Shown: positions 1-6,573, counted from the first letter of the stretch. The stretch: DNA of 15,408 nt from Pelotomaculum sp. UBA3102 (GCA_002365865.1 DFAQ01000059.1:1-15408); one strand, 5' to 3'. Translations and numbers: made by a program. The notes: generated from the sequence alone by a model not told the origin.

Positions 1-18
1 ATATTTATGACAAAGTTG

Positions 19-64
19 AATGGCCGCTATCTCGCTTATATCAAGGGATTGCGGCCATTTTTTT
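19..64 (+). terminator. Intrinsic terminator of a gene left of the window
   Basis: A perfect 9-bp stem (AATGGCCGC at 19-27 with GCGGCCATT at 51-59) with a 23-nt loop is followed by seven T residues at 58-64, so it reads as a Rho-independent terminator on the plus strand. The gene it serves ends before or at the left edge. It faces the minus-strand operon ending at 144. In that direction the hairpin lacks a T tract, so it would be weak at best as a bidirectional terminator. Positions 65-143 hold nothing I recognise. Confidence 0.8.
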
Positions 65-143
65 GTGGGTTTGGTGTAAAAGTCAGGATTATACTAACAT
101 GGTTGGGACAATTTGTCTATATCTTTTAAAAATTTATCATTTT

Positions 144-545
144 CTAAATCAATTCTTTCCAGTCCCTGCCCGAGCATGACGGGCACAATGTGCGCCGGGA
201 ACAAATGCCTCCCCTCCAGCGGTGGCCGCACTTGCGGCACTCCAGCTTGTGCTCGGCCAGCTGGAAGTTCCCTCCTTTTATCCTCAAAGCTGCCCCGTTT
301 ACCAGGGCATCGGCGACTTTTTGCCTGGCAGACGCCAGTATCCTGTGAAAGGTAGGCCGGGAAACAGACATCTTTCCGGCACACTCCTCATGTTCCATTC
401 CTTCCAGGTCCCTTAACCGGATGGCCTCAAGCTCCTCAACCGACAATACTATTTCATTGAGTTCCGGCACCGGGATACCTGAAGGTTTAAAATAAGTAAA
501 ACCTGGAAGCCGCTCCACTCTTCTGCATTTAGGCGGTCTCGACAT
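144..545 (-). CDS. DUF134/UPF0251 family predicted DNA-binding protein
   Basis: This is a 133-residue protein starting at the ATG at 545. An in-frame ATG at 584 is less likely because AGGAGA lies 8 nt before 545. The N-terminus MSRPPKCRRVERLPG is typical of the DUF134 (UPF0251) family. Residues about 33-72 form a sigma-70 region-4-like helix-turn-helix (LSVEELEAIRLRDLEG...SRPTFHRIL). The C-terminus carries cysteines at 103, 106, 115, 121 and 124 (CRKC...CPSC), a probable zinc ribbon or metal site. It is the last gene of the ORP-like operon, 77 nt after the Mrp gene stop. Members of this family commonly neighbour NifX-like and Mrp genes; a regulatory role for this operon is inference. AT-rich palindromes just upstream could be its operator. 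Confidence 0.88.
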   Translation of the reverse strand: MSRPPKCRRVERLPGFTYFKPSGIPVPELNEIVLSVEELEAIRLRDLEGMEHEECAGKMSVSRPTFHRILASARQKVADALVNGAALRIKGGNFQLAEHKLECRKCGHRWRGGICSRRTLCPSCSGRDWKELI

Positions 546-582
546 AGTTTCTATCTCCTGAAAAATAAAAAATAAAAAAACC

Positions 583-600
583 ATATTTATAAATATTTAT
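583..600. promoter_or_regulatory. AT-rich overlapping palindromes upstream of DUF134 gene
   Basis: Between the Mrp stop and the DUF134 start lie two interleaved perfect palindromes: ATTTATAAAT (585-594) and ATAAATATTTAT (589-600). They fall in a 60-nt stretch that is almost entirely A/T. Such symmetry could be an operator for the HTH protein encoded immediately downstream, or just promoter-like AT bias. No convincing -35/-10 pair is visible, so the function is uncertain. Confidence 0.3.
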
Positions 601-622
601 ACATATAATAATATATTTGACC

Positions 623-1437
623 TTATTGTGCCAGCTTCTCAGGAATTGAATTTAAGAAAAGATTATTGCTGTATTCCTCAATTTTTCCCTGATCACACAA
701 CTCGGCTAAACGCGGGTCCAGCGGCAGGCTCCCAAGAAACGGAATATCGTATTTCTCCGCTGTTTCTTTTCCGGTGCCGGTGCCGAATAAAGAAAATTCC
801 TCGCCGCACTTAGGACACACGGCCTTGCTCATATTTTCAACCAACCCGAGGATAGGTATATCCATTTGTTTGGCCATCTTTATCGCCTTGCTCACGATCA
901 TCGCGGCCAACTCCTGCGGTGAAGAAACAATAATTATCCCGTTCAGGGGAAGCGACTGCATTACCGTCAAAGGGATATCCCCGGTACCGGGCGGCAAATC
1001 CACAAAAATGTAATCCAGGTCGGTCCACACAACTTCGGTCCAAAACTGTTTGACCGTATTAGCCAGGATTGGCCCCCTCCATATAACCGGGTCGTCTTCA
1101 TTAGGTATCAGCAAATTTATGGACATCACTTTGATGCCGGTAGAGCTTTCCGTCGGCAGCAGGCCGAAATCGCTTCCTTTCGCCACGCCCTTGATTCCAA
1201 AAATCCTCGGAATGCTGGGACCGGTAAGATCCGCGTCCAACACCCCCACTTCGAACCCTTTCCCCCTGAAACCACAAGCGAGTAAAGAGGTCACAGAAGA
1301 CTTTCCGACGCCGCCTTTACCGCTCATGACCGCAATAACGTTCTTTACACTGCTATAGTCATTGATTTTTAATTTCTCAGGTAATTCCGGTTCGCCTTTT
1401 TTCCCCCGTCATAATTGCATTCCGAATTCTGGTCCAT
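623..1437 (-). CDS. Mrp/NBP35-type P-loop ATPase with -1 frameshift at A_AAA_AAG
   Basis: Mrp/NBP35 ATPases are iron-sulfur cluster carriers. The body reads MSGKGGVGKSS (deviant Walker A), DADLTGPSIPRIFG, VDLPPGTGD, and VCPKCGEE with the CxxC used by the family to bridge a [4Fe-4S] cluster. The only in-frame ATG (1327) sits directly before Walker A and would delete the first beta strand. A strong AAGGAGGAG site instead precedes an ATG at 1437. From 1437 the zero frame runs 22 codons to TAA at 1371-1369. Moving to -1 at A_AAA_AAG (1402-1396) enters the ATPase frame and gives a 271-residue protein of family-like length. No GTG or TTG rescues the start. This could be programmed frameshifting, a real 1-nt deletion, or a homopolymer (G5A6) sequencing error. 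The gene follows the ORP-like gene by 110 nt. Confidence 0.85.
1396..1407 (-). other. Slippery G5A6G run with A_AAA_AAG heptamer
   Basis: On the coding strand the codons GGG GGA AAA AAG occupy 1407-1396. The heptamer A_AAA_AAG (1402-1396) is in the correct zero-frame register for tandem -1 slippage, as in E. coli dnaX. After a -1 slip the ribosome reads GGC GAA CCG and stays open through the whole ATPase. No clear downstream stem-loop is visible. The G run abuts the slip site, closer than the Shine-Dalgarno-like stimulator known for dnaX. Confidence 0.6.
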
Positions 1438-1476
1438 AAACAAACTCCTCCTTATTGGTTTAACTGTCGGTAATCA

Positions 1477-1520
1477 GCTACGCCACGGGCTCCGCCGCGC
1501 TAACCGCTAGAACCGTCCCC
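1477..1520. repeat. Candidate REP-like intergenic repeat (copy 1)
   Basis: The spacer between the ORP-like and Mrp genes contains GCTACGCCACGGG (1477-1489) and GAACCGTCCCC (1510-1520). The same 13-mer occurs at 15372-15384, and the 11-mer occurs there in inverted orientation at 15382-15392. GC-rich modules shared between two intergenic regions 14 kb apart suggest a dispersed short repeat family. Two copies in the window are not enough to define it. Confidence 0.4.
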
Positions 1521-1547
1521 ATGGCTCCCCCCAATTACGCTGTAGTG

Positions 1548-1892
1548 TTAGTGGCTGCAGAGATTAGCTCCGGTCTGCAGTGAGCCGTTCAAATATGCCA
1601 TCACAGTTTCTTCCAGACTACCTCCGGCCGGATCGGCACCGGTTACAACTTTAACGCCGTTTTGATTAAACAATTGCTGGGCGCGCATACCCATACCTCC
1701 GGCTATTACTACATTCACTCCTTTTTCGCTTAACAGTCTGGGCAGCAAACCCGGCTCGTGGGGCGGAGCATCCATTATTTCGGTTTTAATAATTTTTTTA
1801 GCATCCGGATCGACTTCGTAAAAATGAAATTTCTCACAGTGTCCAAAATGCAGGCACAATTGCCCCCTGGCGACAGGAAGCGCGATTTTCAT
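1548..1892 (-). CDS. NifX/NifB-family (COG1433) orange-protein-like cofactor protein
   Basis: This 114-residue protein is of the dinitrogenase iron-molybdenum cofactor biosynthesis fold, which binds metal-sulfur cofactors. It starts MKIALPVARG and has the family HFGHC segment at 15-19, IAGGMG at 63-68 and a Cys-His tail (LCSH). AAGGAG lies about 11 nt before the ATG at 1892. It sits between two MinD-type ATPases and an Mrp ATPase, the arrangement of Desulfovibrio orange protein (ORP) clusters, where the COG1433 member carries a molybdenum-copper sulfide cluster. A cluster of that kind here is inference. Its presence does not imply nitrogen fixation, since no nifHDK is in the window. The gene is complete, with 29 nt between it and the upstream MinD-like gene. 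Confidence 0.88.
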   Translation of the reverse strand: MKIALPVARGQLCLHFGHCEKFHFYEVDPDAKKIIKTEIMDAPPHEPGLLPRLLSEKGVNVVIAGGMGMRAQQLFNQNGVKVVTGADPAGGSLEETVMAYLNGSLQTGANLCSH

Positions 1893-1921
1893 GTTTTCTT
1901 ACACTCCTTCTCCATACGGTA

Positions 1922-2812
1922 TTATTTTTTTTGTAAGTTTATTTCATTTGCAAAATTACTCCAGACATCTCTTATATCTTCTGCCGGCGGCGCCCCGGCG
2001 AGCAACACCACCGGAATTTTTTTAATTTGGGCCTCCGTCACGGAACGGTCGTACCTTATTCTTCCTACCACTTTGACCCCCTCCGCGGCGGCCTTCCTTT
2101 CAATTTTACCGGTCATTGCGGGATTGATATCAAACTTGTTGATACAAAGGTAAGCGGGGATATCAAAGTGCCTGGCCAACTCAACAACCCGCTCAAGGTC
2201 ATGCTCGCCGGATACGGTCGGCTCCGTCACAATCAACACTGCATCAGCGCCCGTAATCGAAGCTATCACCGGACAACCGATTCCTGGAGGCCCATCCACT
2301 ACAATGCAGGAAAGGTTTTCTCTTTCAGCGATCATCTTCGCCTGACTGCGCACCAGGGCAACCAGTTTGCCGGAATTTTCTTCGGCAATGCCCAGCCTGG
2401 CGTGAACCATGGGACCGTAACGGGTGTCCGAAATAAACCACTGGCCGTTTATTGCGGTTTTAAATTCGATGGCTCCCTCCGGACAAAAATAACTACAAAC
2501 CCCGCATCCTTCGCAGGCTACCTGGTCAATGCTAAAACCCGGAGTTTGGTTTTCATTTTTAACTACCGCCCCAAAACGGCAAAGTTCAAAACATTTCCCG
2601 CAGCTGCTGCACTTGTCAGCTATAATCCTGGCCATCTTTCCGCCGCTGAAATCATTTTCTTCGCGAACAAGGGGCTCTAAAACAAGGTGCAGGTCTGCCG
2701 CATCCACATCGCAGTCCGCCAGCACAGGCCTTTGAGCCAGCGCTGCCAGGGAAGCTACCAGGCTCGTCTTTCCGGTGCCCCCTTTACCGCTGATAACTAC
2801 TATTTCCTTCAC
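1922..2812 (-). CDS. MinD-superfamily P-loop ATPase with inserted 2x[4Fe-4S] ferredoxin domain (second copy)
   Basis: This 296-residue ATPase carries the deviant Walker A SGKGGTGKTS (8-17) and DCDVDAADLH as the A' region. A ferredoxin insert has two CxxCxxCxxxC motifs: Cys 68, 71, 74, 78 and Cys 100, 103, 106, 110. VVDGPPGIGCPVIAS is the Walker B-like segment. The start is GTG at 2812, and GTGA overlaps the stop of the preceding paralogue, implying translational coupling; GAGGCGAG lies just upstream. Pairs of such ATPases are known from ORP gene clusters, where they form a complex with the COG1433 protein. The role is probably ATP-dependent cluster assembly or transfer in the cytoplasm. It is not a cell-division MinD: it has the ferredoxin insert, and there is no minC or minE nearby. 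Confidence 0.92.
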   Translation of the reverse strand: MKEIVVISGKGGTGKTSLVASLAALAQRPVLADCDVDAADLHLVLEPLVREENDFSGGKMARIIADKCSSCGKCFELCRFGAVVKNENQTPGFSIDQVACEGCGVCSYFCPEGAIEFKTAINGQWFISDTRYGPMVHARLGIAEENSGKLVALVRSQAKMIAERENLSCIVVDGPPGIGCPVIASITGADAVLIVTEPTVSGEHDLERVVELARHFDIPAYLCINKFDINPAMTGKIERKAAAEGVKVVGRIRYDRSVTEAQIKKIPVVLLAGAPPAEDIRDVWSNFANEINLQKK

Positions 2813-3672
2813 TGTCTCGCCTCTTTCAACACAGAAATCAGGAGCTCGTCCATACTTTCCCGGTAACCCGGCACGTCAAAATACGGCAGCTCGCCCCTGG
2901 AATAAGACTCGGCAACTTTCCGGTCATCAGCAATCTCCGCCAGTATTTTAACGCCTTTTTTCTTGCAGTAATCAAGCGCCATAGTTTGGTCCCGCCTGGA
3001 CCTGTTCACAACCACAGCAAAGGGTAGCCCAAGTTCCCTGACCATATTAACGGCAAGATCCAGATCGTAAACCCCAAAGGGAGTCGGTTCTGTAACCAAA
3101 AGTACATAATCCGCTCCCTTTATAGAAGCTATCACCGGACAAGAGGTACCGGGCGGCACGTCGATGATCCTCAATGCACTGCCCCGGCCCATCGAGCACA
3201 CCGCCTTAATGAGTGGCGGGCTCATGACTTCTCCCACGTTCAACCTGCCGTGCGAAAAAGCGCTGTCTCCGGCATACCCTTCCTCTATCACGCCAATTTC
3301 TCTTTCTTTTTCGGTAATTGCTCCTGCGGGGCATGCCAGCGCGCACCCACCGCAACCGTGGCACATTTTATCAAAAGTAAGAACGGTTTTATTTAAACAA
3401 ACGATGGCGCTGTACTGGCATACTTCCCCGCAGACACCGCAAGCAATACATTTTTCTTCATCGACTACCGGCACCGGTATACCAACTGGAAAGCGACGTT
3501 CGATCCGGGGCTTCAAGAAGAGATGCCCGTTCGGCTCTTCAACGTCACAATCCAGGTAGGTTGCTTCATACCCTGCTGCCGCCGCCGCCGCACATACAAG
3601 GCTGGTTGAAACAGTGGTTTTACCTGTTCCTCCCTTGCCACTGGCCACAGCGATGGCTATACTTTTTTTCAT
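2809..3672 (-). CDS. MinD-superfamily P-loop ATPase with inserted 2x[4Fe-4S] ferredoxin domain (first copy)
   Basis: This 287-residue ATPase starts at the ATG at 3672, whose ATGA overlaps the stop of the DUF5320-like gene. Walker A is KGGTGKT at 13-19, DCDVEEPNGH is the A' region, and IDVPPGTSCPVIAS lies in the Walker B area. Two ferredoxin motifs are complete: Cys 75, 78, 81, 85 and Cys 104, 107, 110, 114. It is a paralogue of the next gene, with the same insert position, and the two are coupled by a 4-nt overlap. That suggests a heterodimer, as inferred for the paired ATPases of Desulfovibrio ORP clusters. The function is likely redox- or cluster-linked ATP hydrolysis in metal-sulfur cofactor handling. 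The exact substrate is unknown. Confidence 0.92.
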   Translation of the reverse strand: MKKSIAIAVASGKGGTGKTTVSTSLVCAAAAAAGYEATYLDCDVEEPNGHLFLKPRIERRFPVGIPVPVVDEEKCIACGVCGEVCQYSAIVCLNKTVLTFDKMCHGCGGCALACPAGAITEKEREIGVIEEGYAGDSAFSHGRLNVGEVMSPPLIKAVCSMGRGSALRIIDVPPGTSCPVIASIKGADYVLLVTEPTPFGVYDLDLAVNMVRELGLPFAVVVNRSRRDQTMALDYCKKKGVKILAEIADDRKVAESYSRGELPYFDVPGYRESMDELLISVLKEARQ

Positions 3673-4019
3673 TCCTGCTCCTTCTCTTCCAGTTCTTTAA
3701 CCCGTTTCCTGGCTTGCTCAAGGGCATTTCCCAGGCATTTCACCTGTTCCTTGACAACATTATATTCCTCCTGCCTGCCGGCTGCCGGGAAAAAAGCTCT
3801 CCACACGGCAGGAACTGCGGCAGGAGCTGCACCCAACAGGCATCCGGCCCACCAAGGCAACCCCGTAGCATGGTACCAGCGCCGCCGGCCGCGCCCACCG
3901 CCGCGACCGAAACCAAGCACTGAACCGGTAACCGAGTTGATATAACTCATACAATAACCGCGTCCGCGCCCCGTCATCGGCCCCGCGCCTTGCGGTCCCA
4001 TACCGTTAAGACCAGGCAT
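3669..4019 (-). CDS. DUF5320-like Gly-rich protein with C-terminal coiled coil
   Basis: This 116-residue protein opens with MPGLNGMGPQGAGPMTGRGRGYC, the Gly/Met/Pro-rich start typical of DUF5320 proteins found beside NifX/Mrp genes. Residues 36-48 are Gly/Arg rich. Residues about 53-75 are hydrophobic (WWAGCLLGAAPAAVPAVW), possibly a membrane segment. Residues about 84-116 are charged and heptad-like, probably a coiled coil. AAGGAGG lies 7 nt before the ATG at 4019. The stop overlaps the start of the first MinD-like ATPase, so production is coupled. Biochemical function is not known to me. A small scaffold or adaptor for the ATPase complex is a guess from context. Confidence 0.75.
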   Translation of the reverse strand: MPGLNGMGPQGAGPMTGRGRGYCMSYINSVTGSVLGFGRGGGRGRRRWYHATGLPWWAGCLLGAAPAAVPAVWRAFFPAAGRQEEYNVVKEQVKCLGNALEQARKRVKELEEKEQE

Positions 4020-4065
4020 AACAAAACCTCCTTCTTGTTATGTTGATATTATTACTTGCCTGCGG

Positions 4066-4278
4066 TTATCCCTGTCTCCCGGGTCCACGGCCCTGACCTT
4101 GACCCTGTCCCCGGCCCTGACCTTGACCTTGTCCCCGGCCCTGACCCTGTCCCCGGCCCTGACCTTGACCCTGTCCACGGCCCTGACCTTGACCTTGTCT
4201 GCCTGCACCGCACGGGCCCATACCCCTGCCGGTGCCCGGACCGCGGCCCGCCGGACCGGTCCCGTCTCCTCTCGGCAT
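4066..4278 (-). CDS. Gly/Gln/Arg-rich low-complexity protein with DUF5320-like N-terminus
   Basis: This is a 70-residue protein from the ATG at 4278; the in-frame ATG at 4296 lies upstream of and includes the AAAGGTGGTG ribosome site, so it is rejected. The first ~26 residues (MPRGDGTGPAGRGPGTGRG, then a GMGPCGAG stretch) resemble the DUF5320 start of the next gene. The rest is GQGQGRGQ repeats encoded by 24-bp tandem units. The protein is basic with no acidic residue in the repeat part, and has a single Cys. It lies between the ORP-like gene (36-nt gap) and the DUF5320-like gene (46-nt gap), so it is very probably translated as part of the operon. The function is unknown; RGQ-type disorder could bind nucleic acid or act as a flexible linker. 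Copy number of the repeats probably varies between strains. Confidence 0.65.
   Translation of the reverse strand: MPRGDGTGPAGRGPGTGRGMGPCGAGRQGQGQGRGQGQGQGRGQGQGRGQGQGQGRGQGQGQGRGPGRQG
4087..4200. repeat. Five tandem copies of a 24-bp coding repeat
   Basis: Units lie at 4087-4110, 4111-4134, 4135-4152 (an 18-bp short copy), 4153-4176 and 4177-4200. They differ only at a few C/T or A/C positions. All unit lengths are multiples of three, so the frame is kept; each full unit encodes the eight residues GQGQGRGQ on the minus strand. There are no unique spacers, so this is a coding minisatellite and not a CRISPR. Confidence 0.9.
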
Positions 4279-4313
4279 AAAAACACCACCTTTCAAATAA
4301 TTAACTTCTAATA

Positions 4314-4676
4314 CTATAACCAGTGTCCTTCAACGTCTGCTCCCGCCGTTTCTGCAAGTTCGCCTCTTTTGAACTTGTCAAGCGTCTCTGATGCCGTTCC
4401 TCCGGCACCGATAAATATTTTAATGCCGGCAGCTTTCAGCGTCCTAAATGCCTTCGGACCGCAGTGACCGGTAATCACCGCTTCTACATCGTAACGGCTG
4501 ACATTTTCCGCCGCCTGGATTCCGGCTCCCTGGCCGGCGTTTAGATTCTGTTCGTTGCTTACCGCCTGGTATTCACCCGTTTCCGTATCGACCACAATAA
4601 ACCACTTGGCACGCCCAAATCTCTCGTCCACCATGCTATCCATTTTTTCTCCTTGGGAGGTAATTGCCACTTTCAT
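4314..4676 (-). CDS. NifX/NifB-family (COG1433) orange-protein-like cofactor protein, first gene of operon
   Basis: This is a 120-residue protein starting at the ATG at 4676. An ATG at 4736 is in frame but adds 20 residues not typical of the family and lies close to the transcription start. AAAGGGTGTG precedes 4676. Family features are MKVAITSQGE, DERFGRAKWFIVVD (18-30), the ITGHCGPKAF segment (68-77) with the single Cys, and FIGAGGTASE. It is a more canonical COG1433 member than the one at 1548-1892, and the two may have different cofactors or partners. It is the first gene behind a perfect consensus promoter and leads the ORP-like operon. Cofactor identity cannot be told from sequence. Confidence 0.88.
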   Translation of the reverse strand: MKVAITSQGEKMDSMVDERFGRAKWFIVVDTETGEYQAVSNEQNLNAGQGAGIQAAENVSRYDVEAVITGHCGPKAFRTLKAAGIKIFIGAGGTASETLDKFKRGELAETAGADVEGHWL

Positions 4677-4754
4677 AAAAATCACACCCTTTTTAACAAG
4701 ATTAATACCAAATACTTTCCTCTTTAATATTCTCACTTGGCTCGTTTCATAGTC

Positions 4755-4783
4755 ATTATAATTTTATTATGAACATATGTCAA
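4755..4783 (-). promoter_or_regulatory. Perfect sigma-70/sigma-A consensus promoter of the ORP-like operon
   Basis: On the minus strand TTGACA (4783-4778) and TATAAT (4760-4755) are separated by exactly 17 nt, matching the housekeeping consensus at all twelve positions. Transcription should start near 4748, giving a ~70-nt leader before the ORP-like gene at 4676. No -24/-12 sigma-54 element is visible, unlike the ORP operons described in Desulfovibrio. The opposite-facing transporter gene has only a weak candidate -10 (TATAAT at 4884-4889, poor -35). The rest of 4784-4973 is AT-rich with nothing else recognised. Confidence 0.85.
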
Positions 4784-4973
4784 TAATATTTTTATTAAAA
4801 AGGATACCGGGCTTTAATAATATTTTATAATACGGGGGATATTAAGCATAATACTAAGATGTTAAAATATTTGTCGAATTTTGTATAATTTTAGAAGGGA
4901 TGAAGAGACCAGTATAGAATAAAACAAACGCCATGCTATATTAAAATATATTGTAAAAGGGGGTAATTTTTAC

Positions 4974-6473
4974 TTGGAACAAAGAGAACAGTGGAACACA
5001 AGAGCCGGTTTTATTTTAGCGGCAGTCGGTTCAGCCATAGGTCTAGGAAACATCTGGAGATTCCCGTACATGGCTGCGGAAAACGGCGGCGGGGCTTTCT
5101 TCTTTCCTTATTTATTCGCCCTGCTCACCGCCGGTATTCCGATCATGATCCTCGAATTCGGTATCGGTCAAAAATTCCGGGGGTCCGCCCCTCTCACCCT
5201 TGCCAGGTTAAACCGCAAGTGGGAATGGCTGGGATGGTGGCAGATAGCAGTATGCTTTTTTATCGCCGTCTATTACGTAGTGATCATAGCATGGGCAATT
5301 TCCTACGTGGGTTTCTCCGTGACCCAGGCATGGAGTGGCGGCGCGGGGGATTTCTTTTTCGGAACCTTTCTGGGTTTGACCGGCAGTCCTTTTGAGCTTG
5401 GCGGGCTGCGGACAGGTATCATTCTGCCACTGCTGGTGGCCTGGATTGTTACCTTTCTGGCTACTTACGGCGGGGTAAAAGGCGGCATTGAAAGAGCAAG
5501 TAAGATTTTAATGCCGGTACTTTTAATCATGACCATTCTGATTGCCATCCGCGGCATTACCCTGCCGGGTGCCGCACAAGGGTTGAACTACCTGTTTAAA
5601 CCTGATTTCAGCAAAATACTGGATTACAAGGTTTGGACGGCCGCTTACGGCCAAATTTTCTTCACCTTGAGCATCGCTTTTGCCATTATGATTGCTTATT
5701 CGAGTTACCTGCCGAAAAAATCCGACATCGTCAACAACGCTTTTATGACCTCCTTCATCAACTGCGGTTTTAGCTTGCTGGCAGGGTTTGCCGTCTTCGG
5801 CATCATCGGCCACATGGCCCTGAACCAGGGTAAAACCGTAGCGGAAGTCGCCGGTTCAGGGGGGGTCGGTTTGGCCTTTATTACCTTCCCCACTGCCATC
5901 AGCACCCTCGGCGGCCTGGCACCGTTATTCGGAATACTGTTTTTCCTGTCCCTGACTTTTGCCGGCATCACCTCGTTAATATCCATCAACGAAGCGGCGA
6001 TATCCGCATTCATGGATAAGTTCAGCATGCCCCGCAAAAAAGTCGTGATCATTTACACCGTGGTGGCCGCCGCCATCAGCCTGGTGTTCGCAACCGGGGC
6101 CGGCCTCTATATCCTGGATATAGTGGACCACTTTATCAACAATTTCGGCATCGTATTCGGCGGCTTAATCGAGGTAATCCTGATCGGCTGGCTGTTTAAC
6201 CTGAAGTCCGTACAGGAACACGTCAACGCAATCTCCGAGTTTGCCGCCGGTTCATGGTGGTTGTTTACCATCAAAATCATAACCCCGCTGGTACTGGGCT
6301 ACATGGCGGTAATGAATTTGATCGGTGATTTAAGGACTCCATACGGGGATTATTCTATACCGGCTCTTTTTTGGCTGGGCTGGTTCGTAATTATCCTGGT
6401 TGTCGCCGGTGGTTTTATTTTTGCTTCCCTGAAATGGAAAGATGATCAATACCTGGTTAAGGGGGTAGAATAA
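4974..6473 (+). CDS. Neurotransmitter:sodium symporter (NSS/SNF) family amino-acid transporter
   Basis: This 499-residue multi-pass membrane protein has roughly twelve hydrophobic segments. Residues 19-47 contain the NSS signature (GLGNIWRFPYMAAENGG followed by GAFFFPY), the TM1 region that binds sodium and the amino acid in LeuT. The start is TTG at 4974, preceded at about 10 nt by AAAGGGGG. A one-base gap after its stop lies a 32-residue MetS-like peptide, as in the MetP/MetS methionine/alanine importer of corynebacteria. Substrate is therefore probably a neutral amino acid taken up with sodium. Specificity for methionine or alanine is inference. It is divergent from the ORP-like operon and likely separately regulated. 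Confidence 0.93.
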   Translation: MEQREQWNTRAGFILAAVGSAIGLGNIWRFPYMAAENGGGAFFFPYLFALLTAGIPIMILEFGIGQKFRGSAPLTLARLNRKWEWLGWWQIAVCFFIAVYYVVIIAWAISYVGFSVTQAWSGGAGDFFFGTFLGLTGSPFELGGLRTGIILPLLVAWIVTFLATYGGVKGGIERASKILMPVLLIMTILIAIRGITLPGAAQGLNYLFKPDFSKILDYKVWTAAYGQIFFTLSIAFAIMIAYSSYLPKKSDIVNNAFMTSFINCGFSLLAGFAVFGIIGHMALNQGKTVAEVAGSGGVGLAFITFPTAISTLGGLAPLFGILFFLSLTFAGITSLISINEAAISAFMDKFSMPRKKVVIIYTVVAAAISLVFATGAGLYILDIVDHFINNFGIVFGGLIEVILIGWLFNLKSVQEHVNAISEFAAGSWWLFTIKIITPLVLGYMAVMNLIGDLRTPYGDYSIPALFWLGWFVIILVVAGGFIFASLKWKDDQYLVKGVE

Positions 6474-6474
6474 A

Positions 6475-6573
6475 ATGACCGGCAGCGCTATTGCCATGAT
6501 GATCTTCGCCATAGTAGTTTTATGGGGCGGAGCGGCATACTGCATTAATATTGCCATGAAAAGCAGGGACTAA
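6475..6573 (+). CDS. MetS-like small subunit of NSS transporter (32 aa)
   Basis: This very short gene starts one base after the transporter stop. Its ribosome site, AAGGGGGTAG, lies at the end of the transporter gene. The 32-residue product (MTGSAIAMMIFAIVVLWGGA, then AYCINIAMKSRD) has one hydrophobic span, the LWGG motif and a short basic tail. These are the hallmarks of the methionine/alanine importer small-subunit family (MetS/MaAIMP_sms). In Corynebacterium glutamicum the MetS partner is needed for transport by MetP; the same partnership is inferred here. It is easily missed by gene callers because of its size. Confidence 0.85.
   Translation: MTGSAIAMMIFAIVVLWGGAAYCINIAMKSRD

Noticed and set aside
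2027..2680. 217-residue plus-strand ORF
   Set aside because: It is antisense to the second ferredoxin-MinD ATPase, which has full motifs; no family resemblance.
1922..3672. MinD cell-division genes
   Set aside because: Both ATPases carry ferredoxin inserts and sit with NifX/Mrp genes; there is no minC or minE.
4087..4200. CRISPR-like array of 24-bp units
   Set aside because: Units are contiguous without spacers, keep the reading frame and encode GQGQGRGQ; it is a coding minisatellite.
4056..4280. Plus-strand ORF with Pro/Asp/Leu repeats
   Set aside because: It is the antisense of the repeat gene, has no ribosome site, and its flanking genes are all on the minus strand.
1548..4676. Evidence for nitrogen fixation from the NifX-like genes
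   Set aside because: COG1433 proteins are widespread in anaerobes; no nifHDK, nifB or nifE/N is present.
5523..6052. Minus-strand ORFs inside the transporter gene
   Set aside because: They are shadows of the NSS coding frame with no ribosome sites or recognisable products.
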